Source of the DNA: Eremomyces bilateralis CBS 781.70
Taxonomy: Eukaryota > Ascomycota > Dothideomycetes > Eremomycetales > Eremomycetaceae
Length of the DNA stretch: 64,000 nucleotides
Direction: 5' to 3'
Assembly (NCBI RefSeq): GCF_010015585.1
Contig: NW_022985067.1
Location: 815,185 to 879,184 of the forward strand
Part shown: piece after piece, positions 1-9,195 of the stretch
Layout of the letters: every line of letters begins with the position of its first letter
Position numbering within the stretch: position 1 is the first letter of the stretch
Notes under the pieces: model-generated
What the model saw: only the letters and a program-made list of their open reading frames with translations
What the model was told of the DNA's origin: nothing
Databases searched by the model: none
Translations under genes and position numbers: made by a program

Positions 1-137
1 GAACGTCAATAAAAACCACCCCTGTCACATTGTTAGTAAACATCGAATTCCCTCACACTTCATGAAGTTCTTTCTTTCCTTCCATGATAGTATCATGAAT
101 TGCAAAATTATTGTTCATTTAATCGAATCCTATCCTA

Positions 138-1244
138 TCACGCGTAACTAGGAACCTCAACGTTCTTCACAACCACCTTATTATCCTTATTGTTTGCATA
201 ATTCGCATCAATACTCCCAAACCGTATCCTCACCCACTCCCCTGCAGTCACCCCCACCGGCGGCAGCGCTCGATTATTATCCCCTTCAATCTGCCCCCTC
301 TCCAAAAGGGGACTCTTCACTGCCTGCAAGAGCGTGCTATCGTCCGGCCCAGCGAAGTAGATAACCCCGTACCTTGGAATGTCCCTCTGATCCTCCGGCG
401 GCAGGACCACCCGATGGATGGAGCTCTCGAGATAGCCTCCGGTGAGGAATGACAAGGTGTCGGCGACGTTGACGGTGATGCTTTCTTTGAGCGGCTTTAC
501 CCACTTCCACTTCTTCTCCCCGTATGGCCGAACCTGCAGCGCTGCGACCGGCTGTCGCATCAGGAGTGTGAAGGTGCCGAAGTCCGTGTGTCCATATACG
601 TTTTGCTCGATGTTATGCTGCTTCATGATCTCCAGCTCGTCCGGGGTTCGGGGATGATACAGCATGTATCTGAGATGACACTGGGATTGCGACTCGTAAT
701 CATGCAGCTTCCACAGCGCTTCTTCATCGTCGAGTTCCATGATGATCGCGGACAAGATCAGCAGTCGTCGAAGGACGTATGACGCCAAATGTCTCTGGAA
801 CTTCTCCGTCTTTTCCGCGTCATCGACAAGCGGCTGTGGTCTCAGCCTCTCTTTGTAGAAGTCGTTCCATTTCGGATCATCGTACAGCTCTAGGCTATCG
901 ACTAGACCATGCTGCTGCTTGCGGCTTCCGCGTGGCTTCCACCCAAAGAACCCCTGCTTTGTGGGGTCGACCCGGTATTTCTGTTTCGCCTCACCAGGTA
1001 GATCAAAGATATCTTTGGCGCGAGCGAATTGGTCGTCGACCTCTTCCTCGGATAGGCCGAAGTTGATCACGTAGAAGAAGCCGACGGTGGAGATGGCATG
1101 CTTTAGTTGGGATGCGAGCTTCTTCTTTCCGCCGGGTTCGTCGAATTGAGAAAGGTCAATGGTCACTAGGTCGGCCCACTCGAGATCCGCAGTAGTCTCT
1201 GGTATATCTTGATATCGAGTGTACTCAGTGGCAGTCATCGTCAT
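138..1244 (-). CDS. 2-oxoglutarate/Fe(II)-dependent oxygenase (isopenicillin N synthase-like fold)
   Basis: A 368-residue single-exon protein. The N-terminal DIOX_N-type region (about residues 25-150) contains the usual GFFYVINFGL stretch. The C-terminal double-stranded beta-helix carries the Fe(II) facial triad, seen as H219-T-D221 in YGHTDFGTFTLL and H277 in SSIHRVV. R291-Y-G lies where the family keeps the Arg that binds the carboxylate of 2-oxoglutarate. Length is normal for the family. Members hydroxylate, desaturate or cyclise small molecules in the cytosol; the substrate cannot be read from sequence. It lies downstream of and in the same direction as the intradiol dioxygenase, so a role at the edge of that aromatic-catabolism group is possible but unproven. 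A single ATG at 1244 precedes the conserved domain and no intron is needed. Confidence 0.88.
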   Translation of the reverse strand: MTMTATEYTRYQDIPETTADLEWADLVTIDLSQFDEPGGKKKLASQLKHAISTVGFFYVINFGLSEEEVDDQFARAKDIFDLPGEAKQKYRVDPTKQGFFGWKPRGSRKQQHGLVDSLELYDDPKWNDFYKERLRPQPLVDDAEKTEKFQRHLASYVLRRLLILSAIIMELDDEEALWKLHDYESQSQCHLRYMLYHPRTPDELEIMKQHNIEQNVYGHTDFGTFTLLMRQPVAALQVRPYGEKKWKWVKPLKESITVNVADTLSFLTGGYLESSIHRVVLPPEDQRDIPRYGVIYFAGPDDSTLLQAVKSPLLERGQIEGDNNRALPPVGVTAGEWVRIRFGSIDANYANNKDNKVVVKNVEVPSYA

Positions 1245-2229
1245 GTTGACTGATTTTTAGTTTGATACCCTCCTGTCCTTGTATGGCCGGATGAGGATCA
1301 CAGAAACCAATGAACTTGGATATATGAACATTGCCTATCTTGTAGCAGTACTAATAAATTTTGACTCCAGAACCATTCCCATTATTCCCTTATATAAACT
1401 TGACCTAAGTTTGTCATTGCGCTTTGTGGTTAGCAAAACGCGGGGATTTATAGAACCCCACCACGGCCATTAGCCGGTTAGCCCCTATTGCTGAAGGAAG
1501 CCTCAAGTCCTCGCAACATCTACTTCTTACTTCTAGAGGTTAAGATATATCTATCTAGCTGATGCCTTCTGGTACACGGAATATGCTCTGGTATTACGAA
1601 GTGCTTCATCAACGTCATAGCCACACACGGCGTCACTTGAAAGTCACGCCCTTCTCCTCTTCCTTTCTTGGCGCAGTTTCTGCCAGTGCCCAAGGGACTG
1701 GCTGTGGGGGAAAGGCTGGGGTTGTGGGAATGCGATGTGTCGGGCGGGTTTTGGTTTGTAGAGCCGTTTGGATGTTGAGTTTGGATCCTGGGAGACCGAG
1801 ATGGGTTTGCTACTATTACTGTGCTAGGATAGTAGTGACCAGACCTTGGCGTGAACCCCTGGTAGCGGAACCGCGAGACACTGTAACTGGTGGGTACCCG
1901 GATATTAAGAATCCGTTATTCGAGGGAATCAAGAAAGCACTGGTATGGTCGGAAGTGTAAGGTAGACCGGGGGTCAGTCCCCCTCAGTCCGCATAACACA
2001 GAAAAGGGGTGTCGCGGTGCATGTAACCAATGAATGAGGTCATGAATTGTATCGCTAAAATTGTACAATACCAATCTGAACCCTACAGCGGACATGCCGA
2101 AATAGTCCGGCTCAGAGACAACTCCTTCCCATCATGACAGACATCCAAGTCTGTGCTGAGGATCATGATAAATCCGCAATGAAATCCCAACGCCCCACAA
2201 TCCGACCGTCCGGTCGAACATCCGTCAAA
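1245..2229. other. Intergenic, promoter of the 2OG oxygenase and 3' flank of the dioxygenase
   Basis: No convincing gene. A 132-codon plus-strand frame at 1562-1960 has no recognisable domain and an uneven composition, so it is not called. The stretch must contain the promoter of the minus-strand oxygenase gene that starts at 1244. Confidence 0.5.
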
Positions 2230-3230
2230 CTATAACCTTGAGACATTGGCGTCCTCGGCGTTGGGGTTCACCACCGGGGCAAGCGTGACGTTGTACTCCA
2301 ATTCTAGCGTCGCCTTCTCGTCGCCCTCTAGGGGCACGAAGTCGACGACCAGATCGTCCTTGACGGCGAACACGGAGTCGTCCTCGAGATGGGGGTCTTC
2401 TTTGGGGAAGATCTGGGTGGTGACAGGCTTGTATCCAGCGTGTGTGACCTATTCCAACGTTAATTCTGGCGTGGAGCACTCATTCGGATCGCAACATACC
2501 ATGAGATGGATATGCGCCGGCCGCCACGGCGACCTATCCATAGCTGACAGCAGCTTAAACGCCGGCCCCTCCGTCGGCAGCGAATACGCCGTCGGCTTCA
2601 ACGCGTAGAAATGATACTCCCCGTTCTCGTTCGTGCGGAACTTCCCCCTTAGGTTGTTCGGCGACTGATTTTCGGGGTCCTGGAAATCGTACTTCCCGTT
2701 CGACGACGCCTGCCAGATGTCGAACACGGCGCCGGCAATCGGCTTCTTGGTCTCCAGGTCCAGCACCCGCCCGTGCATCAGCGTCACCTGCCCGTCGTGC
2801 GGGTCCTGCATGATGCTGTCGCCGGGGTTGCGGAAGGGGGCGTGCGGGCTCCAGAAGGGGCCGAGGATGGAGGAGGAGGTGGGGATTTCACCGGATTCGG
2901 AGACGTGTCTATGGGCGATTTCGTCGACGAGGCTGGGGAGGGTTAATTTTCGGATTTGGGCGCATTGAGGCTGTGTGGTGCTTACGATTCAAGTCCGATG
3001 ACGTCTGATATCCGGTGGGCTTCATTTCGCTGTGCGGTGCTGATTTGGCCGATTGTGTTCATGAAATTCACGCCGATCATCCACTCGTCGATCGTGAGCT
3101 CCACCTCCCGAGCGAAGTCGTGGATGTGTGACATGAGCGATCCGAGGACTTCTCTGGTTCGCGGGTCGGTTTTCGGGCCCATGGCCTCCACCACCATCTT
3201 GGTGAAGTTCGGATCGAAACGTTCAGCCAT
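2230..3230 (-). CDS. Intradiol ring-cleavage dioxygenase (catechol / hydroxyquinol 1,2-dioxygenase type)
   Basis: Three exons: 3230-2986, 2932-2500 and 2448-2230, with introns of 53 and 51 nt, joining to a 298-residue protein. An N-terminal helical dimerisation domain (about residues 10-85) precedes the catalytic beta-sandwich. The non-haem Fe(III) ligands are visible as Y163 (GKYDFQDP), Y198 ([10 protein letters not shown]), H222 and H224 (RPAHIHLMV), with the conserved R219. Intradiol enzymes with this N-terminal domain open catechol to cis,cis-muconate or hydroxyquinol to maleylacetate. The [12 protein letters not shown] segment resembles the hydroxyquinol subgroup, but the neighbour is a muconate-lactonizing enzyme, so catechol is equally plausible. 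The gene is divergent from that lactonizing enzyme across a 961-nt spacer, which suggests co-regulation. Confidence 0.93.
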
Positions 3231-4191
3231 TGTGAAATAGGGTATCAGTAGATCGGATTTACCGAAAAACGCTTAAGTGGAATGGGGATAGGGTTTGGCA
3301 CTGGGATGTTATGTGCAAAAGACTTTTGATTGCTCGGAGAGTGGATGGAGGAGAGATATCTTGATATCCGACAGAAACTCGGTCTGGCTTCCGGTATTAA
3401 TATATAAATAAAAGCTCCATTACGATACGGTCCCGACAACCAGAGCCTGGAGAAATAGGAGCTAATACCTAGCCTCATCCCCACAATGGGCCAGGGCGTC
3501 CGACTACAATTGACGGCAGATCAATCGGCTGTTCTCTTATCCGTCCCAATCCGTCCACTAAAACCGTCGATGGTGCTTGGAGGGAGATCCGATTTTGCAT
3601 GCCGATGAAATAGATCGCATCATGGTCAGGCGTTTCCTAGAGCTTTTCTAGATCTGATCCTCCGGAGAAATTTATCGTCGTGCAGTTTCAGGGCGTCGAA
3701 GGATACTGGTTGAGAGCTCTCGATGCGATCCGATTGGGAATGGGGAGTCGCAAGACGCAAACTCGCAATGGTCGGGAAACGTGGAGAAGGAAATTCGCCA
3801 CCTTGTGCTCGGAGTGCATCATCCAAGATTACCGACTACGGGTGCCGCTGTGGTGGGGCATTTCTGCCCCGCGCCGTTCTGGTGATATAGGTACTGACTA
3901 GAATGACAGCACGCGACGCGATTGTGGGGGGGCAATTTCGGTGATGAGCAATGTGCGGAAGTTTGCCGTTTTTAACATCCATGATCCATCCAGGATTTCA
4001 GGCGCATCGTGAACACGGCGAAATCTCGGGATTGTGGGGTTCTCGGGACCGTGGGGTTGGTAATTGAGCAATTCATTCGGCTGGCGGATCGTAGCAAAGC
4101 TTCCATTCTTCCAGAAACTCCGTGGAAGCGTGCCAATTGCAGGATATTGAGTCCCGTATATCCGCATTCCGTCTCCTAGGACATAGACATC
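3231..4191. promoter_or_regulatory. Shared divergent promoter of dioxygenase and lactonizing-enzyme genes
   Basis: A 961-nt spacer between two outward-facing catabolic genes. It holds a TATA-like TATATAAATA at 3401-3410 and an inverted CCG/CGG pair separated by 9 nt (CCGACAGAAACTCGG, 3368-3382). That spacing is the form bound by many fungal Zn2Cys6 activators. No protein-coding frame is convincing. The regulatory role is inferred from the layout only. Confidence 0.45.
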
Positions 4192-5440
4192 ATGCTGCAC
4201 CATCTGATGATAGGGACTTGGACCCCTCCAGGGGCCATATTCACAGTCGAATTCGATGATGAGAAATTGACTTTGAAGCTGGTCAAGCGGACTGCTATAC
4301 CGCAAGATGAGCCCATCTCATGGATGACCTTTGACGTGAGTTACACCTCCCTGGAGGATGACGCGCAAGACTAACTAACACAGAAGTATAGCACTCGAAG
4401 AAAAATATATACGGCGCATCAATGAAGAAATGGTCGAGCTACACCGTGAAGAGTCCGACTGAAATCGAACATTATGCCTCGCATGAGATTGGAGGCCACC
4501 GTATGAACCCTTAAATCGCTTGATAAGTAGCCCGGATTGACTCCGAAATAGCATCAGCAACGAGCGCAGAGTCCAACACACGAGCGATCTTCCTTCTAGC
4601 AGCGCAAAAGCCCCCCTATAATGTCTACTGCAATCCATTCTACAAGTTCGCTGGCTACGGCAACATCTTTTCCGTCCACAAGTCTGGGGCACTGAAGGAG
4701 AACATCCAAGATTACGAGTATTGCCCCGAGTCCGCGATCCACGGCATGGTTTTCGACAGCTCTGAGAAATACCTATACTCTGCAGATATGTGGGCGAACA
4801 AGATTTGGACGCATAAGAAGGACCTGGAGACTGGAACCTTGACGACTGTTGGGAGCGTCGATGCCCCTGATCCGGGAGATCACCCGCGGTGGGTGGAGTT
4901 ACATCCAGACGGGCACTACCTTTATGCCTTGATGGAGGGAGGCAATAGGCTGGGAGTGTATCTGATAGACGAGAAGACACACTTGCCCGTGTTCACTCAG
5001 ATCACATATCCCCTCATTCCACCAGGTAAACGACCAGACACCATAATCACTCTTCCACCAACCCACTAATGTCCACAGGAATGGGCACCTCCTTCCCCAA
5101 AATGTACCGCTCCGACGTCGTTTTCCTCTCCCACTCCAAAACCTACCTCTTCGCGACCGCCCGCTCCAACTCGCCCTCTCTAACCGGATACATCTCCGTC
5201 TTCAAGATCGGACCGACCGGCAATATTGAGCGGCAAATCTGCATGAATCCGACGCCGACCAGCGGCGGTCATTCAAATGCCGTGAGCCCCTGCGACTGGA
5301 GCGACGAGTGGCTGGCGCTCACGGATGATGAGAAAGGGTTTGTGGAGATATATCGGTGGAGAGATGAGTTCTTGGGACGGGTGGCGCATTTGGATATTCC
5401 GGAGCCGGGGTTCGGGATGAATGCGATTTGGTACGATTAA
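4192..5440 (+). CDS. Muconate-lactonizing enzyme, CMLE-type seven-bladed propeller lactonase
   Basis: Four exons: 4192-4335, 4392-4500, 4552-5025 and 5079-5440, with introns of 56, 51 and 53 nt, giving 362 residues. The start (MLHHLMIGTWTPPG) matches the usual beginning of fungal 3-carboxy-cis,cis-muconate lactonizing enzymes. Blade-like segments follow, such as GMVFDSSEKYLYSADM, HPRWVELHPDGHYLYAL and VSPCDWSDEWLALTDDEKG. The family converts (3-carboxy-)cis,cis-muconate to the muconolactone without a metal or cofactor, in the cytosol. It is divergent from the intradiol dioxygenase, whose product is a muconate if catechol is the substrate, and is followed downstream by a hydrolase of the next step. 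Whether it takes muconate or 3-carboxymuconate cannot be decided from sequence. Confidence 0.92.
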
Positions 5441-6012
5441 CAGAGCGATAATTGATATCCACTGGCATGTGTCAATCAAGCTGTACTATAACTATAATCA
5501 TAGACCTGTGTGAATTCTTTGGAATATTTATTCCTCGATACATGAATTCCGCCCAAGACGTTTCCCCGATAAATGCCTTCGTTGCTCAAATGGAGCTAGT
5601 CCTAACACAGGATAGGGTGTCTCACCTTAGCGGCTTAGCTCCAGTCGACATCATCGGTTCAGATTCAGTTGCCGATTTACAACTCCGCCGTGTTTTCCCA
5701 CGTTTCTTGCCCTCCGACAGATCCACCTCGATGAGGGCTTGGACCGCTAGAGCTCAAGAGATGCATTTGAATTATCCTTCGGGAGTAATATCGGACATTG
5801 CTCCAGCCACGTCACACGTGTTAATATTTCCATAATCCACCACTAATTGCAATATGTTGACCTTGCGCTGACAAAGTCTCTATTCGCTTGAACTCAGCCT
5901 AGGCGAATATTCCATAATTCTATTCTACAATATACCTCTATCCATTGCGTTTAATGTTCTCTAGATACTCATCGGGTGGTTTTATTCGCATCAGACACAA
6001 TCGGTATTCATC
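5441..6012. other. Intergenic between lactonizing enzyme and hydrolase fusion
   Basis: 572 nt between two co-directional genes, containing the 3' end of the first and the promoter of the second. A 127-codon frame at 5452-5835 shows no domain and is not called. Confidence 0.5.
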
Positions 6013-7716
6013 ATGTCTTCCAAACCAGGGCTCCTCTATGTAACCATGCAACCTAGCCCCTCTCTTCCCATCGAGCGCTTCCACGACTGGTACAACAACG
6101 AACACGGTCCGCTCCGTCTGCGCCTCCCATTTTTCCGCAACGGATTGCGGTACCGCGCGTCGGATCTGAGTTCCGACCAGCTGGCATCGGCAAAGCGCCC
6201 GGAATGGCTGGCGATCTACGATGTGACAGATACGGAGGAGCTGGGGAAGCCGGTGTATACACGGCTGCGAGACGCGGACGTGAAGACGTCGAGGGAGAAG
6301 GAGACGATGAAGCAGATCAAAGTCGACAGGGAGATCTTAGACTTAGCCGGCGAATGGAAGAGTGAGAGCTTCGAAGAGGTGGAGACGCTCCGTGGCGATG
6401 TAGAGACGGAGGGCAACGTTCTCATGGTCGTGAGCGTGAAACTCCAGCTTAGCAAAGCGGCCGAGGAACAGGTATTGAACTGGTTCCCCTCAGAACATAT
6501 TCCGCTCGTCTCCAAGTCTCCCGGCTGGCGCCGCACCCGTCACTTCGTCACTTCGAGTCTCGACGATCAGCACGTACGAACATTCCTTACACTCCATGAA
6601 TGGGCGCCATCTAATAGCATTGGCGGGTCGGAGTTTCGGCAAGCCTCGACCATTGAATGGGTGCAACGGCTCAACAAGGAGACGGCCGCAGATATCAGTA
6701 TCCGGACGTATAACCTGCATCTCATCTTCGGATCCGCACCGAGACACCTTGGTGACATCGCCGAATGGTCCTACAGCAACGACATGACCCGCACATTCCC
6801 CCCCACCGACCCAACTAGCCCCTTCGGCAGCGCCATCGAATCCTACATCACCACCCCCGACGGCGCCGCCCTTCCCTTCCGCCTCGAAGGCTCCCCCTCC
6901 CCATCCGCCCCCCTCATCGTCTGCATCAACTCCATCCTCACCACCTATCCCATCTGGGACTCCTTCGTCTCCTCCTTCTTCGCCCACCCGCCCAACCGCC
7001 GCTACCGCATCCTCCGTTACAACCCCCGCGGCCGCTCCCAACACACCGGCACCGCTCCCGTTTCCATCGACCTCCTCGCCGCCGATGCCATCACCCTCCT
7101 CGACGCCCTGCGCGTGCCCAAGGCCGCGTGCGTCATCGGCGTGTCGCTGGGCGGGATCACGGCGCTGAACACGGCGCTGAAGCACGCGGGGCGGGTGGAG
7201 GCGTTCGTGTCGTGCGATACGAATGCGCGGGCGCCGCCGAGCAATGCGGCGGCGTGGGACGAGCGGATCGCGGTCGCGGAGAAGGAGGGGTTGACGGCGG
7301 ATGGGAAGGCGGTGGTGGGAGAGCGGCTGGCGGAGATGACGGTGCGGCGGTGGTTTGTGGGGGAGAGTTACGATGGGGGGGCGATGGAGCGGGAGGCGGA
7401 GCGGGTGAAGGAGATGGTACGGACGAATAGTTTGGAGGGGTTCCGGAGGGGGGTGAGGGCGTTGTATGCGTATGATGTTGGGGGTGAGATGGCAGAGGGG
7501 AAGGTGAGGGGGTTGTTTGTGGTGGGGAAGGGGGATGGGGTGTTACCGGATACGATGAAGAAGATGGCGGACGCGTATCGGTGGAGAGGGGCGGATGGGA
7601 AAGAGGGAGGGGTGGAGTTGAAGGTGGTGGATGGGGCGGGACATTTGCCGATGGTGGAACAGGGCGGTGCGGTGGCCAAACTGGTACAGGAGTTCTTGGC
7701 TGAAGTACCGGTATAG
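6013..7716 (+). CDS. EthD-like alpha+beta barrel region fused to a 3-oxoadipate enol-lactonase-like alpha/beta hydrolase
   Basis: A 567-residue intronless frame with two halves. Residues 1-240 look like two ferredoxin-like alpha+beta barrel units: the first around FHDWYNNEHGPLRLRLPFF (H31), the second around WFPSEHIPLVSKSPGWRR (H162). Both resemble EthD-type domains. Residues 275-567 are an alpha/beta hydrolase: RYNPRGRSQHTG before the core, nucleophile elbow G376-V-S378-L-G380, likely acid D508 in GKGDGVLP, and H544 in GAGHLPMVEQ. The hydrolase half is closest in layout to 3-oxoadipate enol-lactonases, which produce 3-oxoadipate. Muconolactone isomerase, the preceding enzyme in the catechol branch, is itself a small alpha+beta barrel, so a two-step fusion is conceivable; that is inference. 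An AATAAA-like signal lies just past the stop (about 7732). Confidence 0.82.
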   Translation: MSSKPGLLYVTMQPSPSLPIERFHDWYNNEHGPLRLRLPFFRNGLRYRASDLSSDQLASAKRPEWLAIYDVTDTEELGKPVYTRLRDADVKTSREKETMKQIKVDREILDLAGEWKSESFEEVETLRGDVETEGNVLMVVSVKLQLSKAAEEQVLNWFPSEHIPLVSKSPGWRRTRHFVTSSLDDQHVRTFLTLHEWAPSNSIGGSEFRQASTIEWVQRLNKETAADISIRTYNLHLIFGSAPRHLGDIAEWSYSNDMTRTFPPTDPTSPFGSAIESYITTPDGAALPFRLEGSPSPSAPLIVCINSILTTYPIWDSFVSSFFAHPPNRRYRILRYNPRGRSQHTGTAPVSIDLLAADAITLLDALRVPKAACVIGVSLGGITALNTALKHAGRVEAFVSCDTNARAPPSNAAAWDERIAVAEKEGLTADGKAVVGERLAEMTVRRWFVGESYDGGAMEREAERVKEMVRTNSLEGFRRGVRALYAYDVGGEMAEGKVRGLFVVGKGDGVLPDTMKKMADAYRWRGADGKEGGVELKVVDGAGHLPMVEQGGAVAKLVQEFLAEVPV

Positions 7717-7927
7717 ATAATAGCACCTGGAATAAAATAGGCCAGTGGTGCATAAAGGCAACCTTTCTGCCCCAAATCATAACGAACGTAGCTAGCACGT
7801 GATCTCTGCCTTCCTAGAATATAGAATCACACCCTGTAGGATATTTAATCAAGTATTCTTAATCATCATGGGAGGAATAGTTAATCGCTCAAAAACAGCA
7901 TCTTCGCGATCAGTGCATACTTCCTAA

Positions 7928-8331
7928 TTAGGAATTCAAACGATACCCTTTTCTCATCTGATCGTCTGATCGTATAGTGATGTTTTGATCCTGATCTCGC
8001 GCCACATAACCACCTTGTTTATAGCACTCACTCTCCGTCTTCCGGAAGTCCTCCGCATCCACGCCACTAAGCTATGAACTCCGTCCCTACTGTGCCGCCT
8101 GTGAAGGAAGCGGAATCGAGGATGACTATCCGACAGCCCGTCGGATATCCTATACTATGTTAACACCGCGCGATTGATTTAAACGATACGATGTAAACAA
8201 ACCTCTGCCGTGATATACTGGTTCTCCCTCCTGAGCGTATCCTGCTTCCGGGACTTCATCGTCTCGCTCTCCGTACGAGGGTTCAAATCCTGCAAATTGA
8301 ATGTGTTATGGGCATGGCCCATGGTTGGCAT
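7928..8331 (-). CDS. Possible small two-exon gene, unknown function
   Basis: Exon 1 (8331-8203) opens with MPTMGHAHNTFNLQDLNPRT and is rich in charged residues. A GTTTGT donor could splice to a CATAG acceptor, so that exon 2 (8071-7928) adds an acidic segment with ESECYKQGGYVARDQDQN and a stop. The product would be 90 residues, hydrophilic, without signal or membrane segment. The assumed 131-nt intron is long for this window and the donor is weak. The neighbourhood is decayed transposon DNA, so it could instead be a captured or broken gene fragment. I do not recognise a family. Confidence 0.3.
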
Positions 8332-8466
8332 AGGCTGAGAGCCTAAGCCTAATCAAGCCTAGTAGCGTCGAGATGGAACCTCATCAAGATTCCTCTGTCA
8401 CAGATACCTTTACTCTTTATCTCAATCTAGAATATCTTTGGCTATGTGTATGTTGTGTGCATCCAG

Positions 8467-8757
8467 CTACCGTGCCGTAACAGACGCGGAGAGACTATAG
8501 GCTACGACGCCCATAGGCGCGGCACGATGAACCGGGTTCGGTAATCCATGCCGTGACGCCGTCTCCTGGAGATGCGAGGAGATCAGCTAAATAACAAAAG
8601 ACTTCCCTGTACCCGCCTCGCCATCAACGCTAAGTTGGTAGCGGCTGGACATGACCGTGTAGACGAGTAGCGGCGCGATAAGCCCGTGACATAGCGCTAT
8701 AATCTCTGCGAGCAGCGGCTCTATCCTCATCGTGCTGACTATATATCCCGGCACGGT
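8467..8757 (-). pseudogene. Helitron-type PIF1-like helicase relic
   Basis: Read on the minus strand, one frame gives the Walker A region VDGEAGTGKSFVI, then a TAG stop (8589-8587), then LISSHLQETASRHGLPNPV and HRAAPMGVVAY. The order GxAGTGKS-(I)-LI..L followed by RAAPTGVAA-like residues is typical of the SF1B helicase domain of fungal Helitron RepHel proteins. The frame is interrupted by the internal stop and ends at another stop, and no Rep (rolling-circle) domain or intact downstream helicase motifs are visible. This is a short degraded fragment rather than a working element. Confidence 0.65.
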
Positions 8758-9094
8758 GGAATAGGGAAGCCTCCCGCCTCCAAGACATATCGTCCTCAGT
8801 GTCGGTTGGTTACGAGGACGAGGTGTCTCTTGTAGACGTAGCGGTGGGTCGAAGATGGGGGATCTAATGATGTCAGCCTTAACGTATTCGAATCATTCAC
8901 TCTACCTATAGCGTCACCACGATCGTGACCGTAACGACATCGCTAGCACTTCTTGACCAGTAGTCGGCGACGCTTTAAAGTAAACTCACTATCAACCCTC
9001 CAGGACCTGCAGTTCGAGCATACTCTACCACCGGGGTCTCCAGAAGATGACATGGAGGAGGTAATAGTGGTAGGTCAGGAATGATTCGACCACT

Positions 9095-9195
9095 TAAGTA
9101 ACTCGCTACGCTCGTGTAACCCCTGTCTAGCCAATTAGAGGGCAAAGAAGAATTGATTCGACCATTTATGATTTAAGTAACTCGCTACGCTCGTG
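9095..9195. repeat. Short direct repeat pair (22 nt, about 79 nt apart)
   Basis: TAAGTAACTCGCTACGCTCG plus TG occurs at 9095-9116 and again at 9174-9195. Both copies are preceded by GATTCGACCA (9083 and 9155). The motif looks like transposon-end sequence, which fits the surrounding relics. No intact element can be delimited. Confidence 0.6.

Noticed and set aside
1562-1960. 132-codon plus-strand ORF upstream of the dioxygenase gene
   Set aside because: No domain, no splice partner, and a composition (Gly, Arg, Cys runs) typical of chance frames in promoter DNA.
5452-5835. 127-codon ORF between the lactonizing enzyme and the hydrolase fusion
   Set aside because: No recognisable motif and no homologue suggested by composition; it lies in the 3' flank and promoter.
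6490-7798. Long minus-strand frames (231 and 213 codons) antisense to the hydrolase
   Set aside because: Shadows of the GC-rich third positions of the plus-strand gene; Pro/Ser or Gly/Glu repeats without domain.
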